Part shown: one piece after another, positions 1 through 9,526 of the stretch
How positions within the stretch are numbered: the first letter of the stretch is position 1
Layout: each line of letters opens with the position of its first letter
Assembly: GCF_900148505.1 (NCBI RefSeq)
Contig: NZ_FRXO01000009.1
Coordinates: 1-64,000 of the forward strand
Length of the DNA: 64,000 nt
Source of the DNA: Pseudoxanthobacter soli DSM 19599
Lineage (GTDB): Bacteria > Pseudomonadota > Alphaproteobacteria > Rhizobiales > Segnochrobactraceae
Direction of reading: 5' to 3'
Position numbers and translations under genes: made by a program
Notes under the pieces: generated by a model
What the model was told of the DNA's origin: nothing
Database searches by the model: none
What the model saw: the letters and a program-made list of their open reading frames with translations, nothing else

Positions 1-1
1 C

Positions 2-388
2 GACGGCCATGCCGCCGCCACCCACACCGTGCGGGTCCACCGGCCGTGGGGCTTCTACCAGTCGATCCACAACGGCGACCGCTTCCAGGTGAAGCGCATC
101 ACCGTGAAGCCCGGCGAGAAGCTGTCGCTGCAGAAGCACTATCACCGCGCCGAGCACTGGGTGGTGGTGAACGGCACCGCGATCGTCACCCGCGACGACG
201 ACAAGATCCTGCTCAGGGAAAACGAGTCCATCTTCCTGCCGCTCGGCTGCGTCCACCGGCTGGAGAACCCCGGCAAGGTCCCCCTCAACCTCATCGAGGT
301 CCAGTCCGGCCCCTATCTCGGCGAGGACGACATCGTCCGCATCGAGGACATCTACGCCCGCCCCGAGTTCGAAACCAGCAAGCGCTGA
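2..388 (+). CDS. manC: Mannose-1-phosphate guanylyltransferase / mannose-6-phosphate isomerase, C-terminal part (5' truncated by window edge)
   Basis: The frame is open from base 2 and the gene begins before the window. What remains (about 128 residues) is the type II phosphomannose-isomerase cupin barrel of the bifunctional ManC/AlgA/XanB family. It shows the RPWG entry motif, the GDRFQVKRI strand, the metal-site stretch [12 protein letters not shown], and the closing [13 protein letters not shown] and [15 protein letters not shown] strands. The full enzyme makes mannose-6-phosphate from fructose-6-phosphate and GDP-mannose from mannose-1-phosphate in the cytoplasm, for surface polysaccharide. 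The GTG at 29 is not the real start, because family-like sequence (H-T-V) continues upstream of it. The nucleotidyltransferase half is not visible. Confidence 0.9.
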   Translation, partial: DGHAAATHTVRVHRPWGFYQSIHNGDRFQVKRITVKPGEKLSLQKHYHRAEHWVVVNGTAIVTRDDDKILLRENESIFLPLGCVHRLENPGKVPLNLIEVQSGPYLGEDDIVRIEDIYARPEFETSKR

Positions 389-764
389 GGGGGCTGCAAG
401 CCCGCGCACATGCGCGCCCGATGCGCGGTTCGCGCGCGCCGCCACGCGACGCCGTGAGCGCTCATCAGCCTCGCGTGCGCGCTCATGCGCGCCTGGCCGG
501 ATGGGAGCGCGCGCACCGGGACGGGACATGACGACGGGCGGTCGGATTCGCAAGCGCGCGCCGGTCGAGTCCCGCCTTACCGTGAGCGTCGAGCAATGAC
601 GGACAGCCCGCTGGATCGATCCTGACGCCGGCGGGGCTGTCTCCTTCGGGAGGCCGGATGGAACGGCGCCCCTCCCCCGGATCAAGTCAGAGCGGTGGTT
701 CCGCCGCCTGCCGCCGGTCGTCTCCCGGGTCGGAGAGACGGCACGCTGTGGTTGTTGCGGCGTG
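389..764. other. Convergent intergenic region, no gene seen
   Basis: This lies between the 3' ends of manC (+) and the Lrp-type regulator (-). It is very GC-rich with many short CG-rich runs, and no frame has family-like protein sequence. A short stretch near 560-585 resembles the T-arm of a tRNA but lacks a base and has no acceptor stem. No convincing terminator was found. Confidence 0.5.
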
Positions 765-1190
765 TCAGATTTCCGCGAGCAGGATGCTGGTTTCGGAGTG
801 CGCGACGCCGGGGATAGAGCGGATGTCGGTCAGGACCCGGTCGAGGCTGGCGAGGTCGACGGCGGCGATCTCGACGACGAGGTCCCAGCGCCCGTTGGTG
901 GTGAAGATGCGCCGCACCTCCGGGAAGCTCTTCATCGCCTCGATCACCGGCCGGTAGTTCGACTGGATCTCCAGGCTGGTGTTGGCGCGGATCAGCCGCG
1001 TCTCGACATCCTCCCGCAGGCGAACCGTGAAGCCCATCAGGATGCGGCGCTCCAGCAGGCGGTCGATGCGATTCTGAACGGTGCCGCGCGAGACCGAAAG
1101 AATCTTCGCCAGCGTCGCCGCCGGCATGCGGCCATCGGCGCGCAGAAGCTCGATCAGGCGCCGGTCGATTGCGTCGAGCATGTCTTCCAT
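765..1190 (-). CDS. Lrp/AsnC family transcriptional regulator
   Basis: A 141-residue protein with the normal two-domain Lrp/AsnC build. Residues about 5-60 form the winged helix-turn-helix (LDAIDRRLIELLRADGRM, then SVSRGTVQNRIDRLLER). Residues about 68-140 form the RAM ligand-binding domain, ending in the typical SIPGVAHSETSILLAEI. It is divergent from the arginase/ornithine aminotransferase pair, so control of arginine catabolism with arginine or ornithine as effector is the likely role; this is inferred from position and from family precedent. The start at 1190 has no strong ribosome-binding site, and an ATG three codons in is possible. Confidence 0.88.
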   Translation of the reverse strand: MEDMLDAIDRRLIELLRADGRMPAATLAKILSVSRGTVQNRIDRLLERRILMGFTVRLREDVETRLIRANTSLEIQSNYRPVIEAMKSFPEVRRIFTTNGRWDLVVEIAAVDLASLDRVLTDIRSIPGVAHSETSILLAEI

Positions 1191-1230
1191 CTGGCGATCC
1201 GCTATCCTTGACTTCCGTATGGTCAGCTTT

Positions 1231-1276
1231 CAGCACAAATTGTAGCGCTTCTCTGGCTTTTTGTTGAGCCTCTCAA
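1231..1276. promoter_or_regulatory. Candidate Lrp-type operator(s) upstream of arginase
   Basis: The divergent spacer between the Lrp-type regulator and arginase has two small dyads: ACAAATTGT at 1235-1243, inside a CAG..TAG frame as in AsnC/Lrp sites, and TTGAG-CCT-CTCAA at 1264-1276. A CATAAT hexamer (1281-1286) next to the second could be a -10 box for rocF. The assignment is by pattern only. Confidence 0.3.
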
Positions 1277-1348
1277 GCGGCATAATTTGAAAGCAGAGAC
1301 GCAGGCTGCCGCACCCCGGTGCCGGCGGCGCCAAGACCGGAGATGCCG

Positions 1349-2308
1349 ATGCCGCGCGACCAGAACACGATCCACCGACGCGACCGCGCCATCTCGCTGC
1401 TGGGCCTGCCGGTCGAGCGCGGCGCCGGCACCGCCGGCTGCCTGATGGGCCCGGCGGCGCTCAGGACCGCGGGGCTCGCCGACATGCTGGGCGAGCTCGG
1501 ACACCACGTCGAAGACCTCGGCGACCTCGCCCGCCCCGCCCCCCTCGCCTACGACCTGCCGGGTCTGACGGACCGCTGCAATCACGTCGCGGAGATCGCC
1601 GCCTGGACCGGCGCCATCCACGACGCCGCCTATGCGATGGCCAAGCGCGGCGGCCTGCCGCTATTCCTCGGCGGCGATCATTCGATCTCCATGGGCACCG
1701 TCAGCGGCATCGCGCGGCACTGCGCCGATATCGGCCGCGAACTCGTGGTGCTGTGGATCGACGCCCACGCCGATTTCAACACCCCAGCGACCTCGCCCTC
1801 CGGCAATCTCCACGGCATGGCGGCGGCGTTCCTGTGCGGAGAGCCGTCGCTGCGGCCGCTCATCGGCAACCGGCCGTTCGTGCCGTTGCCCCATGGAAAT
1901 CTGAAGCTGTTCGGCCAGCGCTCGATCGACCCGGAAGAGCGCGAGGCGCTGAAGACCTGCGGCGTGTCCTGCACCGACATGCGCATGATCGACGAGCGCG
2001 GCGTATTCCCGCTGATCTCCAGGCTCCTGTCGGAGATCGATCCGCGGACCACGCACCTCCACGTCAGCTTCGACGTCGATTTCGTCGACCCGACCATCGT
2101 GCCGGGCACCGGCACCTCGGTCCCGGGCGGCGCCACCTATCGTGAAGCCCACCTCATCATGGAGCTTCTTTCGGACAGCGGGCTCGTGGGCTCGGCCGAC
2201 ATCGTCGAACTCAATCCGTTCCTCGACGAGCGCGGCCGCAGCGCGCGCCTCGCGGCGGAACTCGTCTCCAGCCTGTTCGGCCGGACCATTCTCGAGCGCG
2301 CGGCCTAG
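1349..2308 (+). CDS. rocF: Arginase
   Basis: Hydrolyses L-arginine to ornithine and urea in the cytoplasm. The binuclear manganese motifs of the ureohydrolase family are all present in order: [16 protein letters not shown] and SFDVDFVDP. Its length of about 319 residues is normal. The frame opens at a GTG at 1319, but a GGAG at 1339-1342 sits six bases before the ATG at 1349, so I chose that start; ATG 1343 is the alternative. It is followed after 73 bases by ornithine aminotransferase on the same strand, so the two form an arginase-pathway operon (arginine to ornithine to glutamate-5-semialdehyde). The divergent Lrp-type gene is the likely regulator. Confidence 0.92.
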   Translation: MPRDQNTIHRRDRAISLLGLPVERGAGTAGCLMGPAALRTAGLADMLGELGHHVEDLGDLARPAPLAYDLPGLTDRCNHVAEIAAWTGAIHDAAYAMAKRGGLPLFLGGDHSISMGTVSGIARHCADIGRELVVLWIDAHADFNTPATSPSGNLHGMAAAFLCGEPSLRPLIGNRPFVPLPHGNLKLFGQRSIDPEEREALKTCGVSCTDMRMIDERGVFPLISRLLSEIDPRTTHLHVSFDVDFVDPTIVPGTGTSVPGGATYREAHLIMELLSDSGLVGSADIVELNPFLDERGRSARLAAELVSSLFGRTILERAA

Positions 2309-2381
2309 ATCTCAGCGTGCCGGCCCGGGTGGCACGGGGACGACGCCCGGCAGACAGCGTGAAGCCTTTCGGAGAACAACA

Positions 2382-3593
<1,212 letters not shown>

Positions 3594-3620
3594 TCGGCGG
3601 GATATTCCGTCCCGGGCTTT

Positions 3621-3681
3621 CCAGAGCGTTTTCCGATCTGATGGAATCATCAGATCGACCAGAAATCGCTCCAGATTAAAA
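3621..3681 (+). repeat. Dual-hairpin repeat, copy 1 (half element, hairpin A only)
   Basis: Holds the perfect dyad GATCTGATG (3635-3643) / CATCAGATC (3648-3656) with loop GAAT, nested in an outer GAGCG / CGCTC pair. It matches the first half of the full element at 48505-48617 almost base for base. The second hairpin is missing. It lies between the convergent rocD and SGNH-protein genes. Confidence 0.85.
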
Positions 3682-3712
3682 ACCCAGCGCCGCCGGTCAC
3701 AAGCCGGCGGCG
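3674..3712 (-). terminator. Rho-independent terminator overlapping the end of the SGNH gene
   Basis: On the minus strand a perfect 9-bp stem (CGCCGCCGG / CCGGCGGCG, plus-strand 3688-3696 and 3704-3712) with a 7-base loop is followed five bases later by a run of five T. The loop contains the TGA stop of the SGNH gene, so coding and termination signals overlap. Confidence 0.65.
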
Positions 3713-5298
3713 TTGTTCGTTACGGGCCTGAGTGTCGCCCCGCGGACGTCCACCACGCCCTTGCCGGTGGAGACGAGGCGGAGCGAGGCCGGATCGACAT
3801 CGCCCGGCAGGCGGAAGAACATCGGGTTCTCGCCGAGGCGGAAGGTTTGCCCGATCGATCGGGCAACGCCGCCGGCCGTGAAGTCCAGCCGGACGGTACC
3901 CGGAAACGCGGCGCCGGCATCGACACGAAGCACCCAGGCGCTCGCGGCCGTTCCGGCCGGTGGCGCTGCCGTAAAGGCGAGCGGGGCCTGGAGCCGGGTG
4001 TCGCCATCGGCCTTCAGGCCATGGCTCTCGCCGCCGGCACGCCACGTCAGATCCGCAGCGGCGTCGCCCTCGTCGAACAGGTTGGCGGCCCGCCAGAAAT
4101 CGAGGTCGCCGAGGGGTTCCTCGAACAGCCGCTCGGTCATGACGTAGATCACCACGTCGGGCTTGTAGCGTTCCGCCGCGCCGACGAGGTTCACGTCCTT
4201 GATGCGGGCGTAGGTGACGTGATGGTCGATCTGGACCGTCTCGCTGAAGCTGGCCTGCAGGAACGGCGACAGGCCGTTGCCCATGGAATCGCGCACGATC
4301 AGCGCGCGCGCCCGGGTCGGCGCATCGGCGACGCGGGTCTTGCGGGGCATGTCGAGGAGGCCGGTTTCGGCGCGCGCGGACTCCTTCGAGACGTTGCCCG
4401 CCGCATCCTCGATCTCCATTTCGGGGAACGGCTGCGAGAGCTCGTAGGTGTTCCAGGGATTGGGCAGGCCATCGAGCCCGAGCAGCCGGGCAAACTCGCT
4501 GTGGCCGGCGCCCTGAAGCGTGACGACGCGCGTGAGATCGTCGACGCCGAAGGGCTTGAAAGCCTTCAGCCGGGCGCCGAGCTCGCCGGCGACGCGCTGC
4601 CACGCCACCCACGCGCCGAAATCGTTCCAGTGGCTGTTGAGGCGGCTGTAGGTGTCCGCGCGGCTGCGCGCATCGATCAGGTCGCGGCGCACGTCGACGA
4701 GCGGCAGGTTCAGCCCCTTCTCCCGGCCGACCGAAAGCACCTCGTCGAACGAGGACGGACGAGACAATTCCGTCTGCGCCCAGTCGGGAAGCTTGTCGGG
4801 GTAGATGGTGCCGGTGGTCGGGCCGACGACGAACAGCATGGGAATGCCGCGGCGCGCGAGCCAGTCGCGTTCCGCCGCGAGCGTCTCGGCCCACGCGGTC
4901 GCCGCTTCCCGGCTGAGCGCCTGGCGGTGGATGCTCTGGGAGAAGGAGTCGTTGTAGAAATCGCCGAGGAAGATGAAATCGTCCTTGCCGAGCACGCCGA
5001 TGGCGAGGTTGGGCGACGTACCGAGCCGGTAGAGCAGATGGCCGTAGAGATCGGCGGCGCCGGTCCAGAGCGGCGTGGTGTTGCGGACGATCTCGCGCTG
5101 CTGGCCGGCGGTGGAGAAGTTGATCAGCACGTTGCCGACGGCGCTGCGGAAGTTCGGCGAGATCGCGATCGCCAGACCGGGCACCATCAGCGCGGCGACG
5201 AAGCCGGCGACGACGCAGCGGCGGCCGAGATCGGCGAGCCACGAACGGCCGGCGGGACTTTGTTCGGAGCGGGGCGGTTTGGCGACGGTGGTGCTCAT
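3697..5298 (-). CDS. AlgJ/AlgX-like SGNH-fold polysaccharide O-acetylation protein
   Basis: A 533-residue protein with one membrane segment near the N-terminus (about residues 27-46, a signal anchor), then an SGNH-hydrolase-like domain of the AlgX/AlgJ type. It contains the GDFYNDS and FVVGPTTGTIYPDKLP segments and RLNSHWNDFGAW, which corresponds to the catalytic Asp-x-His region. The serine is in LIVRDSMGN (Ser338). A C-terminal region (about 410-525) looks like a beta-sandwich. It starts 16 bases after the MBOAT acyltransferase and is surely co-transcribed with it. Together they should pass acetyl groups across the inner membrane onto a periplasmic polysaccharide. The expected catalytic Asp is Asn221 here. 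The glycan is unknown. Confidence 0.8.
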   Translation of the reverse strand: MSTTVAKPPRSEQSPAGRSWLADLGRRCVVAGFVAALMVPGLAIAISPNFRSAVGNVLINFSTAGQQREIVRNTTPLWTGAADLYGHLLYRLGTSPNLAIGVLGKDDFIFLGDFYNDSFSQSIHRQALSREAATAWAETLAAERDWLARRGIPMLFVVGPTTGTIYPDKLPDWAQTELSRPSSFDEVLSVGREKGLNLPLVDVRRDLIDARSRADTYSRLNSHWNDFGAWVAWQRVAGELGARLKAFKPFGVDDLTRVVTLQGAGHSEFARLLGLDGLPNPWNTYELSQPFPEMEIEDAAGNVSKESARAETGLLDMPRKTRVADAPTRARALIVRDSMGNGLSPFLQASFSETVQIDHHVTYARIKDVNLVGAAERYKPDVVIYVMTERLFEEPLGDLDFWRAANLFDEGDAAADLTWRAGGESHGLKADGDTRLQAPLAFTAAPPAGTAASAWVLRVDAGAAFPGTVRLDFTAGGVARSIGQTFRLGENPMFFRLPGDVDPASLRLVSTGKGVVDVRGATLRPVTNNAAGL

Positions 5299-5314
5299 GG
5301 CATCGATCTCCGTC

Positions 5315-6736
5315 TCAGAACCGGAAATAGAGGAACGGGCTGTAGGCGCCGACGCCGGATTTCAGCGCCGCCAGCGCGAACAGCGCGCCGAGGACCACGA
5401 CGCCCAACACCGGCCGCAGCCGCGGATGGAGCCGCGCCTTGATCCACGGATAGACCGGCACCGACAGCACGACGCCGAAGACGAGCGCGATCGCCAGCAC
5501 TGGGTCGAAGAACTCCGTGAACCAGCGCGTCGGCGAGCCGCGGTCGATGAACAGCATCCGCTCGACCATGCCGAACGCCTGCCCGAAGCTTTCGGAGCGG
5601 AACAGCACCCAGCCGAACAGCACCACCAGGAGCGTGTAGAGCCGGACGAGCACGGCGGGAACCGGCCAGCGGTCCGGGTCGAAGCGGCGCTCCAGCACCA
5701 TGAACAGGCCGTGCCAGATGCCCCAGGCGAGGAAGGTCCATTCCGCGCCGTGCCAGAAGCCGGTCAGCAGAAAGATGATGAACAGGTTGGCGTAGGTGCG
5801 GCCCGAGCCGTGGCGGTTGCCGCCGAGCGGGATGTAGACATAGTCGCGGAACCAGCGCGTCAGCGTCATGTGCCAGCGCCGCCAGAAATCGCGCACCGAC
5901 GTCGCCGAATAGGGATAGTGGAAGTTCTCGGGATAGTGGAAGCCCATCATGCGGCCGAGGCCGATGGCCATGTCCGAATAGGCCGAGAAATCGAAATAGA
6001 TCTGGAAGGCGTAGCAGACCGCGCCGAGCCACGCCGCGGAGGACGACAGCGTGCCGGGATCGGCGCCGAACACGCCGTCGGCGGCAAGCGCGAAGGTATC
6101 GGCCAGCAGCACCTTCTTGGCGAGACCGGTGACGAAGCGCTCGACGCCTTCCATCGCCAGCGATGGGGTGATGTCGCGGCTCGTCATGTCCTGCGACACC
6201 TCGGCATAGCGCACGATGGGGCCGGCGATGAGCTGCGGGAACAACAGCTTGTAGGCGGAGAACTTGACGAGGCTGCGCGTCGGCCGCACGTCGCCGCGAT
6301 AGACGTCGACCACGTAGGAGATGCCCTGGAAGGTGAAGAAGCTCACCCCGAGCGGAAGCACATGGTGGACGACGGGGACGACGAAGCCGAGGCCCATCAT
6401 CTCCACGAAGGCGGACACGTTGCCGGTGAAGAAGCCGACATATTTGAAATAGACGAGGATGCCGAGATTGCCGAGGACGCCGCCGGTGACGAGCGGGAGC
6501 GCCGCCGCCGTGTGGGCGCCGTCGCGCCGGCCCCAGCGCTCGATGGCGAGGCCGAAGCCGTAATTGATCGCGATCGACAGCAGCAGAACCCAGAAAAACC
6601 GCATCTCTCCAACGGCGTAGAAGAGCAGGCTCATCAACGCGATGAAGAGATTCCGGAAACGGTCGGCGATCAGGTAGTAGAGGATGAAGAAGGCCGGCAG
6701 GAAGCCGAACAGAAACAGCGGATCGCTAAAGACCAT
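5315..6736 (-). CDS. MBOAT-family polysaccharide O-acyltransferase (AlgI-like)
   Basis: A multi-pass inner-membrane acyltransferase of 473 residues, as usual for the AlgI/DltB branch. The signature block DFWRRWHMTLTRWFRDYVY followed by IPLGGNRHG, and the second conserved histidine in LLTGFWHGAEWTFLAWG, are intact. I chose the ATG at 6736, giving MVFSDPLFLFGFLPAFF, because the longer open frame up to 6874 adds only non-hydrophobic, repeat-like sequence. It probably takes acetyl groups from a cytoplasmic donor to the outside for the AlgJ/AlgX-like partner encoded next. An alginate biosynthesis cluster is not present, so the acetylated polymer is probably a different exopolysaccharide. Confidence 0.88.
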   Translation of the reverse strand: MVFSDPLFLFGFLPAFFILYYLIADRFRNLFIALMSLLFYAVGEMRFFWVLLLSIAINYGFGLAIERWGRRDGAHTAAALPLVTGGVLGNLGILVYFKYVGFFTGNVSAFVEMMGLGFVVPVVHHVLPLGVSFFTFQGISYVVDVYRGDVRPTRSLVKFSAYKLLFPQLIAGPIVRYAEVSQDMTSRDITPSLAMEGVERFVTGLAKKVLLADTFALAADGVFGADPGTLSSSAAWLGAVCYAFQIYFDFSAYSDMAIGLGRMMGFHYPENFHYPYSATSVRDFWRRWHMTLTRWFRDYVYIPLGGNRHGSGRTYANLFIIFLLTGFWHGAEWTFLAWGIWHGLFMVLERRFDPDRWPVPAVLVRLYTLLVVLFGWVLFRSESFGQAFGMVERMLFIDRGSPTRWFTEFFDPVLAIALVFGVVLSVPVYPWIKARLHPRLRPVLGVVVLGALFALAALKSGVGAYSPFLYFRF

Positions 6737-6956
6737 CTCAATCCACTCGTCGACGGACCGCCAGCACCGGGCCGGAAGATGCAGCCATGGACCGGATGCA
6801 GGCGACGCCGCGCCGCGCGACCACGGCATGCGATGTCGGAACCGGCGGGGCAACCCCCGCCGTCCGTCTCGCACCGTCGCCGGCTCAAGTCAATAAAAGC
6901 GTGCGGCACCGGCCGCGCGGCGGCGGTGCCGGCCCGGTTCCGGGCGGGTGGCCGGT

Positions 6957-7802
6957 TTATTTGCGGCCGGGGGCGCGCGGCAGCACGAAACGGTCCACGG
7001 CGGCGGCGAAGCCGTCCTCGTCGTTGCGGGCGGTGACGACGTCGGCGAGCGCCTTGATCTCGTCGGAGGCATTGCCCATGGCGATGGCGAGGCCGCCGGT
7101 GCGGAACATCGGCACGTCGTTGACCATGTCGCCGATGGCGGCGACCTCGTTCAGCGGCACGCCGAAATGCTCGGCGAAGCGGCGCACCGCATGGCCCTTG
7201 TCGACATCCGGCGGCGTGACGTCGAGATAATAATGCTGCGAGCGGTGGGCGGAGGCGGACGGGCCGAGGGCGCCCTGCAGCTCGCCTTCGAGACGCGCCA
7301 CGAGATCGTAGTCGCGCGAGGCGCCGACGATCTTGCCGACCTTGCCGAGCAGCGGGCCGAAATCGTCAACCAGCGTCGGCTCGAACTGCACCGTGTGGCG
7401 CTCCTTCGGCACATAGGGGCCGTTCGGATCGGTGATGTACCACTCGACGCCGCTGAACACCCAGATTTCGAGCCCCGCCTTGCGGAAGGCCTCGATCGAG
7501 GTGCGCGCGGCCTGCTCGGGCACGAAATCCTGCTCGATGACGGTGAAGTCCGGCTTCAGGATCGCGCTGCCGTTGAAGCCGCCGAAGATCTCGACGCCGA
7601 GCGGCTCAAGCAGCATCGCCATGCCGCGCGGCGGGCGGGACGAGACGATGGCGAGCTCGACGCCCGCTTCCCGCATCCGGCGGGCGGCATCAAGGGTCGC
7701 CGGGGTCAGCGCCTTGTTCGGATCGACGAGGGTGCCGTCGACATCCGAGACGAGCAGGGAAATGCGCTCGGACGGCGTCCTGTGCGGGGTCTGGTCGGTC
7801 AT
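6957..7802 (-). CDS. HAD-IIB (Cof-type) phosphatase
   Basis: A 281-residue cytoplasmic phosphatase of the Cof/YidA branch of the HAD superfamily. Motif I is DVDGTL (nucleophile Asp20, acid Asp22), motif II is in IVSSRPPRG, and motif IV is GDMVNDVPMF, with a C2b cap between. The start at 7802 has AGGA six bases upstream. The substrate is probably a sugar phosphate or similar small phosphomonoester. It is 151 bases downstream of 6-phosphogluconate dehydrogenase on the same strand, which fits a sugar-phosphate role but does not prove one. Confidence 0.85.
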   Translation of the reverse strand: MTDQTPHRTPSERISLLVSDVDGTLVDPNKALTPATLDAARRMREAGVELAIVSSRPPRGMAMLLEPLGVEIFGGFNGSAILKPDFTVIEQDFVPEQAARTSIEAFRKAGLEIWVFSGVEWYITDPNGPYVPKERHTVQFEPTLVDDFGPLLGKVGKIVGASRDYDLVARLEGELQGALGPSASAHRSQHYYLDVTPPDVDKGHAVRRFAEHFGVPLNEVAAIGDMVNDVPMFRTGGLAIAMGNASDEIKALADVVTARNDEDGFAAAVDRFVLPRAPGRK

Positions 7803-7953
7803 GCGGTGTCCTGCTCGGCGGCCTTGGGGGATTTCGGGAGGGGTCGGGGTGGGCCGACGGACCTGCTGCCGGTCATAAGGAACGGCGGCAGAGGGCGCGG
7901 CGAGGCGGGAGGCCCGCGCGGAACCCGCGCGGGTGCCGGCCGCCGGGTCGGCG

Positions 7954-8934
7954 TCAGCTGCCGTGCTGCTCGATGTGGCCGCCGAACTGGAAGCGCATCG
8001 CCGACAGCAGGCGCTCGCCGAAGGTGTGATCCTTCCGCGACCGGAAGCGGGCATAGAGCGCGGCGGACAGAACGTCGGCCGGCACCGCTTCCTCGACGGC
8101 GGACAGCACCGTCCAGCGGCCTTCGCCCGAATCGGCGACCGAGCCTTCGTAGTTGGTGAGATCCGCGTTCTCCGTGAGCGCGATGGCGGCGAGATCGAGC
8201 AGCCACGACGACACCACGCTGCCGCGACGCCACACCTCGGCGATGTCGGCGACGTTGAGGTCGTAGCGCTCCGCCTCCGGCAGGTCGGTGGAGTTCTTGT
8301 TGCGCAGGATGTCGAAGCCCTCGGCATAGGCCTGCATCAGGCCGTATTCGATGCCGTTGTGGATCATCTTCACGAAGTGGCCGGAGCCGGCCGGGCCGGC
8401 GTGGATGTAGCCCTGCTCGGCGCGCGGATCGAGGGCATCGCGGCCGGGCGTGCGCTCGATGTTGCCGATGCCGGGCGCGAGCGTCGCGAAGATGGGATCA
8501 AGCCGGTCGACCGCTTCCTTCGGGCCGCCGATCATCATGCAGTAGCCGCGCTCCAGGCCCCACACGCCGCCGGAGGTGCCGACGTCGATATAGTTCAGGC
8601 CCTTTTCCTTGAGCGCGGCGGCGCGGCGGATATCGTCCTTGTAGAAACTGTTGCCGCCGTCGATGACGGTGTCGCCCGGGCCGAGCAGGCCGGCGAGCGC
8701 ATCCACGGTGGTCTCGGTGATCTCGCCGGCCGGGAGCATCACCCACACCGCGCGCGGCGTGGACAGCTTGGACACCAGATCGGCCAGATCCGACGCCGCC
8801 ACGGCGCCTTCGCCGGCGAGCGCGGTGACGGCGGCCGGGTTGGCGTCGTAGACCACGCACTGGTGGCCGGCCTTGCCGAGGCGGCGGGCGATGTTGCCGC
8901 CCATGCGGCCGAGTCCGATGATTCCAAGCTGCAT
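7954..8934 (-). CDS. gnd: 6-phosphogluconate dehydrogenase (decarboxylating), short NAD-type
   Basis: Oxidatively decarboxylates 6-phosphogluconate to ribulose-5-phosphate. The 326 residues match the short GndA-like class rather than the 470-residue classical enzyme. The Rossmann motif GLGRMGGNI is at residues 6-14. The family motifs [11 protein letters not shown] and [12 protein letters not shown], and [13 protein letters not shown] with the catalytic lysine, follow. The ATG at 8934 has AGGGAGG seven bases upstream; the open frame to 9057 before it has no homology. Short 6PGDHs are usually NAD-dependent, but the cofactor cannot be decided here. The HAD phosphatase gene follows. Confidence 0.92.
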   Translation of the reverse strand: MQLGIIGLGRMGGNIARRLGKAGHQCVVYDANPAAVTALAGEGAVAASDLADLVSKLSTPRAVWVMLPAGEITETTVDALAGLLGPGDTVIDGGNSFYKDDIRRAAALKEKGLNYIDVGTSGGVWGLERGYCMMIGGPKEAVDRLDPIFATLAPGIGNIERTPGRDALDPRAEQGYIHAGPAGSGHFVKMIHNGIEYGLMQAYAEGFDILRNKNSTDLPEAERYDLNVADIAEVWRRGSVVSSWLLDLAAIALTENADLTNYEGSVADSGEGRWTVLSAVEEAVPADVLSAALYARFRSRKDHTFGERLLSAMRFQFGGHIEQHGS

Positions 8935-9526
8935 GATCCGTCCTCCCTGAAAGTCCGACATCCGGAACGAAGCCGCGAGCGCTTCGGCCCGCGCGCGCCC
9001 CGTTCCCGTGAAACCCGGGCCGCACCGGGCGGTGCGGCCTTCTGCTGCGGCCTGCACGCAAGCCGGTCGATTCCGGCCCTGCGGGCCGGCACCGGCGTGC
9101 GCCGCGGCGAATTCCGTCGCTGGAAGCCGACGTCCATCATGCCGGACGTTCGTGAAGCCCCGACCCCACCGGCGGGCGCGGGCGGGAGCGCTTCCACCAC
9201 TCCGGCCAAAATCGGCCGGGACGGCGACGGCAATGTGACATCAGGCCGGCCCATGGCGCAAGCACGGTGGCGCAAGCACGTTGGCGTGAGGACGGTGGCG
9301 GACGCAGGCACGGTGGCGGACGCTTGCCGCCGGCGCGCCCGCCGCCCCGGCCGGCGCGGCGAAACTGCTCGCCCCGCTCGCCGAATCGTTTATCGTCTCG
9401 CCAGGGCGACGACCAATGAGCGGGCGTGGCCGGCTCCGTCTGCTGGTGCACGCGTGCCGAGATCGCGCGCCGGACCGGGACGGACCCGCGCCGATGAAGA
9501 CCCGCGGCTGAAGAGAGGATGCTCCC
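8935..9526. other. Divergent intergenic region between gnd and the glucoamylase gene
   Basis: About 590 bases without a supportable gene. It must hold the gnd promoter and probably that of the glucoamylase gene. It contains a small dyad CCGGCC / GGCCGG (9202-9219, loop AAAATC) and an array of 14-bp tandem repeats (9255-9328). Long frames cross it on both strands but carry only low-complexity, arginine-rich sequence. Confidence 0.5.
9255..9328. repeat. Degenerate 14-bp tandem repeats
   Basis: Units of GGCGCAAGCACGGT start at 9255, 9269 (one mismatch) and 9283 (three changes), followed by an 18-base unit at 9297 and a diverged unit at 9315. They lie in the noncoding spacer upstream of the glucoamylase gene. 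No function is evident. Confidence 0.7.

Noticed and set aside
558-586. tRNA T-arm-like stretch (GGTCGAGTCCCGCC)
   Set aside because: One base is missing from the T-loop consensus, the stem does not pair properly, and no anticodon arm or acceptor stem can be found upstream. It could be a chance match or an old fragment.
9255-9328. Possible CRISPR array
   Set aside because: The units are 14 bp with no unique spacers between them, and no cas genes are near. It is a simple tandem repeat.
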